In this document: piece by piece, positions 57,311-64,000 of the stretch
How the letters are laid out: every line of letters begins with the position of its first letter
How positions within the stretch are numbered: position 1 is the stretch's first letter
Assembly (NCBI GenBank): GCA_039654915.1
Contig: CM077594.1
Span: forward strand, 105,786,893-105,850,892
Direction: 5' to 3'
Source of the DNA: Aquilaria yunnanensis
Lineage: Eukaryota; Streptophyta; Magnoliopsida; Malvales; Thymelaeaceae
Length of the DNA: 64,000 nt
Program-made: the position numbers and the translations under genes
The notes under the pieces: model-generated
The model's database searches: none
Seen by the model: only the letters and a program-made list of their open reading frames with translations
Told to the model about the DNA's origin: nothing

Positions 57311-59565
57311 CTTATGCAATCTATATAGTACTACGTGAGGTGAAAGGAAAGGGCGCCACGTGTATATCTGGTTCCATAATACGCCACCATTTTCAGTTTA
57401 GTTGTGATGAATATGTGGACATTTGTGTGTTGATGCTCTGTTTTTCCTCGTTCATTTGAACACGCGACCGAGGTCACAACATTTTTGCTGGGGGATGCTC
57501 ATCTCCGCGTTTCAACCTATCCAAGTGGTGCTCGTCGGTTGACAAGTGGCGTTGCAGGGAGTTCGGCGAATTCGCAAGTGGCATCCTTTGGTATTCCAGG
57601 TGGCTTAGTGTCCGCCTTTTTATAATGGGAACCATGGCATTTTATCGGTGGGATTTGCGTTAGCCAGATAAAGGGGAAAGGCAGAACTGTAGCGGTTTCT
57701 TAATGGGTAATCTGACACGTGGCTGTTTGTAATTGTATGCATGGTTTCATTTTTGTTTTAGCTCATAAGGTCGTCATACTAACCAGCAAAACCAAAAGCT
57801 TGGTGTTCCTGGGTTTCTTTACTGATCAGACAAAACAGGCAGCTGCAATAGCAGTTTTTGTTGCACTATATAAGTAGGGGTGGATGAGTGGTTCGGGTAA
57901 TTGTGAAGTAAAAAGTTTCTTGGCTAGCTGTGGTTGCTTGGAGTTCTGCTGCAGGTTTTCTCATGTCTATTTTGTTCATATTCTTAAATTTTAAATTATT
58001 GAATAATTTCACTCATATTATTATAAATAAATATTATTATAAATAGATTCTTAAATTATTTAATAACTGAGCTTATATTATTATAATAAATAGGTAAATG
58101 TCTTGATGTAGCAAAAACTCAGTGTGTCTTCTCCGTCATCAGTCATCACCAGCACTTGCCACCTCTGTCTGTTTGTTGCTCTTCTGATCTCCGTCATGGT
58201 CTTACTTACTATTTCTTTGACTCTCGACTCTCCTTCCCTTCACCGGATTTTGACAATTACTGGCCCTTTGAAATTGCTGGAGATATTTTGGTCTTCGGTG
58301 CCAGGCCCATTGTCATCGTTGCTCTGTTCCACGACTTGCTTTTTGATTTTCAAACACAACGGTCCAATTCCATAAAAAGCTATCCAAATATCTTCATCTT
58401 TACGCCTGAGCCCTCCACTTGAAATTCCTTCCAAATGAGGCACCACAAGTATCCTCTACGTACATGGCGGGTTGCCTTTTTTATGTTTTATAATTTTTTG
58501 TTATGGGCACAGATCAATTACCACCACCACCACCACCATCACTATTATTATTATTATTTCCTAATATATTGGAAATTACAAAAGGACTATATCTATGCAT
58601 GATGAAATATTATGTATGTTTATGTGCTGTAAGACTATTTTGTGATATATAACACAACTAAATACTAGCTGTTAAAACTTCTGCAGTAGATCGCGGGCAT
58701 GTTCTAGTACTATTATCAGGGTTGTGGCCTATGGCTGTGGGTGGTGACCAAGGAGAACTGGAGAAGTAGTTTCAATTCAGGTCTATAAAAAATCCCGAAG
58801 GACCACGACCTTTATGAAGCAAGGTTTCCATTCAACCCATTTTCTAGTAGTAGTAGGAGGTCCATGAAATAACGTACCATTAAAGTTGTCTGTTTGTTTC
58901 GGCCCAAAAGTCTTCAGAAAATTCCAATATCAACTTGTTTGCAAATTCAATATGCATGAGTAATAAGCTCAACTTAGCCACAAATTGGCAGGACCGCATT
59001 TTTTCCAAACAAGCCCATTCCCGCAAATTCCTCGGGCCTTCAATAGACATGGATCTGTCACATTCTGCAAACCAAGCGTAAGCAAGTAGAATAGGCCGCC
59101 TCAATTATTATTCCTCTCTCATTTCAAACATCCCGTCGTCGTCGGTCAGCCGGCTGACCTCACCGGCTCCACGAAAGATTTCCCTCTCCTCTGTACCCAG
59201 CAGAGGCAGCGCCCTTCCGGTATCCGGAACCTCCGCAGGCGGTGCCTCTCTCCACCTTCTCCATCCGGCCTTTTCTTCAGTTGTCCGAGGAAATTAGCAA
59301 GTCAATTTATTATGAGGTTGAGTTGTTTGAATCTTTGCACAATTGATCAACCATAAACTGAGAGATTACAAGAAATTCTAAGTGTTCGGAGCATTACGTT
59401 TGTTTTATGGCGTCTCTAATTTGCTCCCACAACGGTACCCCGACATGAAGTTCGTTTCAACTCACAAAACGCTACATTACATACATGATAGAACAGACAT
59501 GACTGCGTCAGAAACATGCCCTTCCAAGTCCAACTCTTATCAGTGACCTCAAACTTTCTCTTCCA
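57311..59565. other. Intergenic and 3' flank of the ankyrin gene
   Basis: No intact gene. Two ACGTG-core motifs (CCACGTGT at about 57357 and ACACGTGG at about 57716) occur in a less AT-rich stretch. (CAC)n/(ATT)n at 58521-58558. Overlapping frames at 58124-58446 and 58880-59104 show no known domain. A GC-rich stretch at 59135-59290 is unexplained. The last few hundred bases probably hold the 3'UTR of the minus-strand ankyrin gene. Confidence 0.45.
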
Positions 59566-61944
59566 TCAAGCCACCGAGGCCACAGAAGGGTTGGCCACAT
59601 GATTCGGCTGATGCTGCCGGGTGGTTGGTGTTTCCACAGCCAGGTCCGCAGCTCCAAAACAGAAGAGCTGGCTCGTAAAGCTCTTCCTGCTGCGTCTCTG
59701 CTTCCCCATTCTGCACAGGTTTTCCTCACCAACCAGCTCGATGGAACAAGACGGTCCTGCAACATCACTGTCAATGAAGATCCCCTTCTGTTTATCCAAC
59801 GAGCTTGGCGATGAAATTGATGATTTCGAGAATGAACTCGACCGGGATCTTCTGGGAGTAACCATCCCTGGCACTGCTTGCATGACACCATTCTTTAGTC
59901 CCGAAGCAAGTTTCTTCTTGATGATCGGACTAGACTGGTTACTCCTTACGGAGAGTGTTCTTTTATTGTTTGGAAGCGACGAGGGTTTTGAAAATCTCTG
60001 CCTGAGAGGGACTGGAGTCTCATCAGCTTCGCTCTTTCTCTTATCTGATTTCATGATACGCTTAGGCTTTTTACGCTTCAGTGGTGGCCAGTGGAACACA
60101 TTCTTCAGTTGCTGCTTTGCATTAGCCCTGAATCCCGGTTTCTTATCAACCGATGAGGATCGGTTCTCATTCACAGATTCAGACCGACTTACGTCTGAAG
60201 AGGAGGAGCTCATTGCCGCCCCATCTGCATCAGCACTGGCATCTGATATTGTCTCCACGCCTGTGTAGAGGAAGATTTCGGCATCAGAGATTCTGAAACA
60301 AGTTCCGGGGCTGCTTGCATGTCCTTGCAGCTTGATCTGGGAAGCAATTGCCCTTCTTGCAGTGGAGTCTCGACGACCAAGTATCGCTCCAGCTGAAATG
60401 AGCTGCCTAATGAGTATCTCTGATGTTGCAGACCTAGGCCTTTGCTTGAGGAGATCGAGCGGAGTCAGCCCCTTTGCATCACGGATGTTGACATTGATGG
60501 ATCGAGCAGGCATTAGAAGTTCAACTAAGTTGGATTGCATATTCCCTGTGACGGCCATGTGAAGGGCAGTCCTTCCATCGTTATTCTTAGCGTTAATGAC
60601 CCGGTCCACGTAGGGAAGTTCTCTAGACACCAGTTGCTTCATCAGATGAATCTGTCGGTCCACTCTTCTGAATCCTGGATTCTGGAAACCGGAAACTGCC
60701 GTGTGGAAAAAGGTATCTCCAGCGTTGTTTGTTGTAGAAACCAATGCAGGAGACGCATGGATCAGAGCCTCGACAACTGCAGTTTGGCCTCTACATGCTG
60801 CAGCATGCAACGCTGTATTGCCTTGGTGATCAATGGAGTCGGTGATGCCAAAAGACGCCACAAGAAATTTAACCACCTGCCAAGTGCAGATGAAACTGGC
60901 ATTAACAGATAGCAAGGGATGAAGTTTATTACAGTTAGTAGATTGAGGCCGTGGAATCATCATGGTAAAAAATTCCTTGTTTGCCTTATTTACTTGCTTC
61001 TAGCTTCTCCTCTCTTTTATTTTCACTTCAGGTTTTAATCTAATGAGGTTCTCAGCAGGGTCGTGTCCTCTGCTTCTGTGGTTTAATCGGTGAAGGCTCT
61101 ACCATATGCTTCCCATAAGGGCAAAACAACAGTCTATTGATCGATTGAAGATAGAAGGACATGCATATTTATTCCAACCTTGAAACCAGTAGATGACTAG
61201 CAGAATTAAAAGAAGAAGCCAGTTAGTGGGAGTTACCTCAACCTGACCTCTTCCAGCAGCTGCATGCAACACAGTGGAGCCATGCTTGTCTCTGTAGGCC
61301 AAGACATCGGTACAATCCCTTAGAAGCTCCTTCAGCACCCTCAAGTTCCCTCCTCTTGCTGCAGCATGGACAGCCCGGTTCGTGATCTCGAACTTATAAA
61401 TCGAAGGAATGTCCCCTAGATGTTCCTCAAACCCTTCACCCTTCCCTGTCAAAAACCTCGGGGAAACAGCAAAATCGTATATAACCCTGAAAACTTCGCT
61501 GTTCTTCCCTCTCGCAGCAGCATAAAGAATGTCACTGACCCCATATTCGCCTTCCCCGAAAACCAGTAGAGGGTTCTTCTCAAGGAGCATTTGGACGAAC
61601 CCCAAGTCTCCAGCTGAGGCTGCCGTGTACAGAAGCCACCCACCATAGCCACCTTTGAAGAGTGAATTCTTCCCCTTCTTGGACTCGCACTCTAAAAGCA
61701 ACTTTCTAGCTACTTGGGACCGGTGTTTGGCCACATCATCGAACTGTGCCTCGTCGTCCCAGACAGTTTCGAGGCGGCGAATCCGCCTGAGGGAGGTGAG
61801 TTTGAACAGGTGGTTGCTGTCCATTTTAAGGAGCTCCCGGACCAAGTCATAGTGGCCATTAGCTGCTGCAAAATCAATTGGAGAAGCGTACCACCATTGG
61901 TCTCCGGTGCTTTCCCAACGAAGAGGGAACAATATAGGAGGCAT
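59566..61944 (-). CDS. Ankyrin-repeat protein with basic Ser-rich tail
   Basis: Two coding exons on the minus strand, 61237-61944 (236 codons) and 59566-60876 (436 codons plus stop), joined in phase 0 across a 360-bp GT/AG intron inside an ankyrin repeat (GRGQVE|VVKFLV). 672 residues. The start is MPPILFPLRWESTGDQWWY. An in-frame TGA lies nine codons upstream and this is the first ATG. Ankyrin-type repeats at about residues 21-45, 103-125, 135-160, 187-210, 220-245, 253-280, 288-300, 335-358 and 370-400 (for example GSTVLHAAAGRGQVEVV, GNTALHAAACRGQTAVVEAL). Residues 455-672 are Ser/Lys/Arg-rich and probably disordered, with clusters such as PLKRKKPKRIMKSDKRK that could be a nuclear signal. 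No membrane segment is seen, unlike ACD6-type plant ankyrin proteins. Probably a protein-protein interaction scaffold. Its partner and pathway cannot be read from sequence. Confidence 0.95.
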
Positions 61945-62273
61945 TTGGAAGGTGTATTGAGGAACGATTCAGACTAGTTGAATATGTAAATCAGCCTGGA
62001 CCCAGGAAAATAGCAGAAATTCCAAGTGCTCAGCAGAAGAACAAACAAGCCAACGGTGAAAACAAAAGAAAATTAACGCAAAGAACTGTCACAAGAATCG
62101 TACTTGCTCAAGCAATGGCAAATGCACTAAACAGAGAAATTTAAACAAAAACTTGAAAATAGAAGACACAGTACACAATTCAATGAAGAAAAGCAGAATT
62201 TTGGAGGGAGAGTAAAAAAGGGGAAGAAGAAGCAGATTGTCAAACAAATAAAGGAAAAGAAAAAAAAAAAGAG

Positions 62274-62299
62274 TGAGAGAGAGAGAGAGAGAGAGAGAA
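62274..62299. repeat. (GA)n / (CT)n microsatellite
   Basis: About 13 GA units. On the gene's strand it is a CT run close behind the donor of the proposed leader exon, so it would be intronic. Confidence 0.9.
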
Positions 62300-62328
62300 A
62301 ATGAAGGGTTTTGAAGACAGAGGCGTAC

Positions 62329-62381
62329 CTAAGTGGACAAGAGAGGTTCTTAATTCTTGTTAACTCAAGCAGTTGAACTAC
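62329..62381 (-). other. Probable 5'UTR exon of the ankyrin gene
   Basis: On the minus strand TGATGCAG at 62382-62389 is an acceptor and GTACG at 62328-62324 is a donor, bounding a 53-nt non-coding exon. A further donor (TTAAG|GTACGTGAGC) at 62554/62553 suggests an upstream leader exon starting near 62.9 kb. These imply at least two leader introns. Transcript data would be needed to confirm. Confidence 0.35.
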
Positions 62382-62899
62382 CTGCATCAATACAAATCAA
62401 TAACACTGCAGCATGTGAAAATTAATAATTTCATCAAAGCTTTTTGATGCCAAGAGCAGAGTCATGATGAATGATATCAAACCAGATGATATGGGTTATA
62501 GAAAGAAGAATCATTGATGTCTCAAAAGGTAAAAGGCTAAAAAGCTCACGTACCTTAACACAGATTTGAAACAATAAAATATGAGCAAAAGAATAAAACT
62601 TAGTGCCAACCAGGGTAAAGAAGAATGGTCCAAACAGAGGTTGGTTCGTTCAAAGGCTTCAACTTTGGAAACCAAACACAGAGCTACTGGTGATTCATAA
62701 AGTCGAGAAAGCAAAACATATCAGGTGGGGTAAATCCCTTTTTTTACTGTGCTGTTAATGATGGTGGTAAATGGGGTTGATAGGCGGGCACTAAAGCAGC
62801 CTGCTTTGCCTTTGCACTTGAAGAAGTGATGATGAAAGGTGGAAGATTTAGTTGAGATTTACAGTGGAGAGAGAGAGAGACATGGGTGATTATAAAAAC

Positions 62900-64000
62900 C
62901 AGATTAATAGTGGATTAAGAGGGAAGAAGAAGTCGTTTGCTTTGATCTTTGGATTGTTGGTTACTGGTCCAACTCACACGAGGCTAAAGTGACAGTTAAA
63001 ACTCCACTCTATTAATTATTCTTGTTTTAGTTTTTTTCTTTGGAAATAAACTGCTAATTCTATTATTTTTTTTTGTCCGTGTCAAATGTCAAATGTTTAT
63101 ACAAGTTCATAAAAAATTGGTGCACATATATGTATAGAAATCATACGCAATAGATAGTCATTCTAATTTTTCAGTTACATCATACTCTATACATCATTTG
63201 AAAAGGTAAGCACTTGGAAAGCCTAAAAAAAAAACACTTGGAAAACAGCTATTTTTTTTTCAATAAATCAAAATAATCTTTTCATACTGTTTTTTTTTAA
63301 ATGGAAAAGAACACTTTAACCTAACCTTTTTTGGCATTTTTTATTTTTTTATTTTTTTGGCTTTTGCACAACAAAAAGGTACATTCTGGGCATGTGTATA
63401 TATACTATAACTATGACAGAAGCATGCATGAACAATAAACATTAAACAAAAGGTACACATCTGATCTGACAACTGGAAACATTATTTGTAAGTGTAAATA
63501 ATTAGTTAAAGGAATAAATGTTCAGAAAACTAAATAGTAGTGTAAAACAATATGAGAATAGAAAGGGTGGGGTGAGGTGGCTTGCTTGCTTTGTTTCGTT
63601 GTGACCTTGGCTTGTATATAAATCTATCAGCCCGCCCCCGCCTCAGGCTCTCAGGGACGGTGTTGGTTGTTGCATGTGGATTTCAATTTCATTTCACCAA
63701 CTGATTGCTGATCTGATTACTATATAATTTATGTCTAGTCAGCTTACCCACCTCTAACTTCATCCACGTTTAATGTCACCCTAGCTACCTAAACTAAATA
63801 CTTACCACCAAACTTCATCTGCCTGCCAATTTGTTGTTGCTCTTCTAAATGGAAAATGCCCCACTTTCTTGACTAGTGCCATGATCTTTCTCCTTTCCTT
63901 TATTTTTTAAAAAATAAAAATAAAAAACAATAAATAACTGTTAAAAGGATTGAGATCTCGCAAAAAAAAAAAAATGGTGATTGAAATCAATTATAAGTGG
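62900..64000. other. Upstream region of the ankyrin gene, no gene seen
   Basis: (GAGA)n at 62865-62880 marks the probable start of the leader. Beyond it DNA is AT-rich. TTGTATATAAATC at 63612-63624 followed by a GC-rich stretch (CCCGCCCCCGCC, 63632) looks like a + strand TATA promoter that would drive something rightwards, but no open frame follows in the window. Confidence 0.35.

Noticed and set aside
58124..58446. Overlapping frames on + and - as a small gene
   Set aside because: Three overlapping frames, no splice context, no domain. Could be a captured fragment but nothing decides it.
59599..60912. Long + strand frames opposite the ankyrin gene
   Set aside because: Antisense shadows of the real minus-strand exon 2, which has clear ankyrin repeats.
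61655..61977. + strand frames opposite ankyrin exon 1
   Set aside because: Antisense shadows of the coding exon. No independent support.
1..64000. CRISPR arrays, bacterial operons, tRNA, rRNA or known conserved plant miRNA sequences
   Set aside because: Spliced genes and plant TEs show this is nuclear plant DNA. I looked for repeat-spacer arrays and for familiar conserved miRNA sequences by eye and saw none. tRNA genes cannot be excluded without a covariance-model scan.

Overview
This is a nuclear segment of a flowering plant, probably a eudicot. The evidence is spliced genes with GT/AG introns, plant-specific gene families (LHT-type amino-acid transporters, a plant ankyrin-repeat protein, a TLC-domain protein), very AT-rich intergenic DNA, and many plant transposon types (Stowaway-like MITEs with CTCCCTCCGTCCC ends, CACTA, hAT and Mutator-like elements). 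I cannot name the species.

Only four intact genes can be supported. A single-exon TLC-domain membrane protein lies on + at 8890-9636. Two tandem lysine/histidine-transporter-like genes lie on - at 11223-13472 and 19690-23914, each with eight coding exons and identical splice phases. An ankyrin-repeat protein with a basic, serine-rich tail lies on - at 59566-61944, with probable 5'UTR exons up to about 62.9 kb. The two LHT genes are a tandem duplication and probably do related amino-acid uptake jobs. Nothing ties the other genes into a shared pathway.

Layout: 1-8.7 kb is repeat-derived (a CACTA-type end, an LTR-retroelement coding scrap, a 1.55 kb tandem duplication, a foldback MITE, a 166 bp tandem duplication). 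8.7-24.2 kb is the genic block, with a Stowaway-like element and a Mutator-like element carrying a ribosomal protein eL22 fragment between the two LHT genes. 24.2-59.4 kb is a gene desert of TIR elements. Its centrepiece is a 5.36 kb CACTA-like element (29091-34445) that contains a hAT-like element and a Mutator-like element, each with its own target-site duplication. 59.5-62.9 kb is the ankyrin gene. 62.9-64 kb has no recognisable gene.

Exon coordinates were derived by hand from splice consensus, reading frame and comparison between the two LHT paralogues. TE boundaries were read from terminal inverted repeats and target-site duplications. No alignment or database search was possible.
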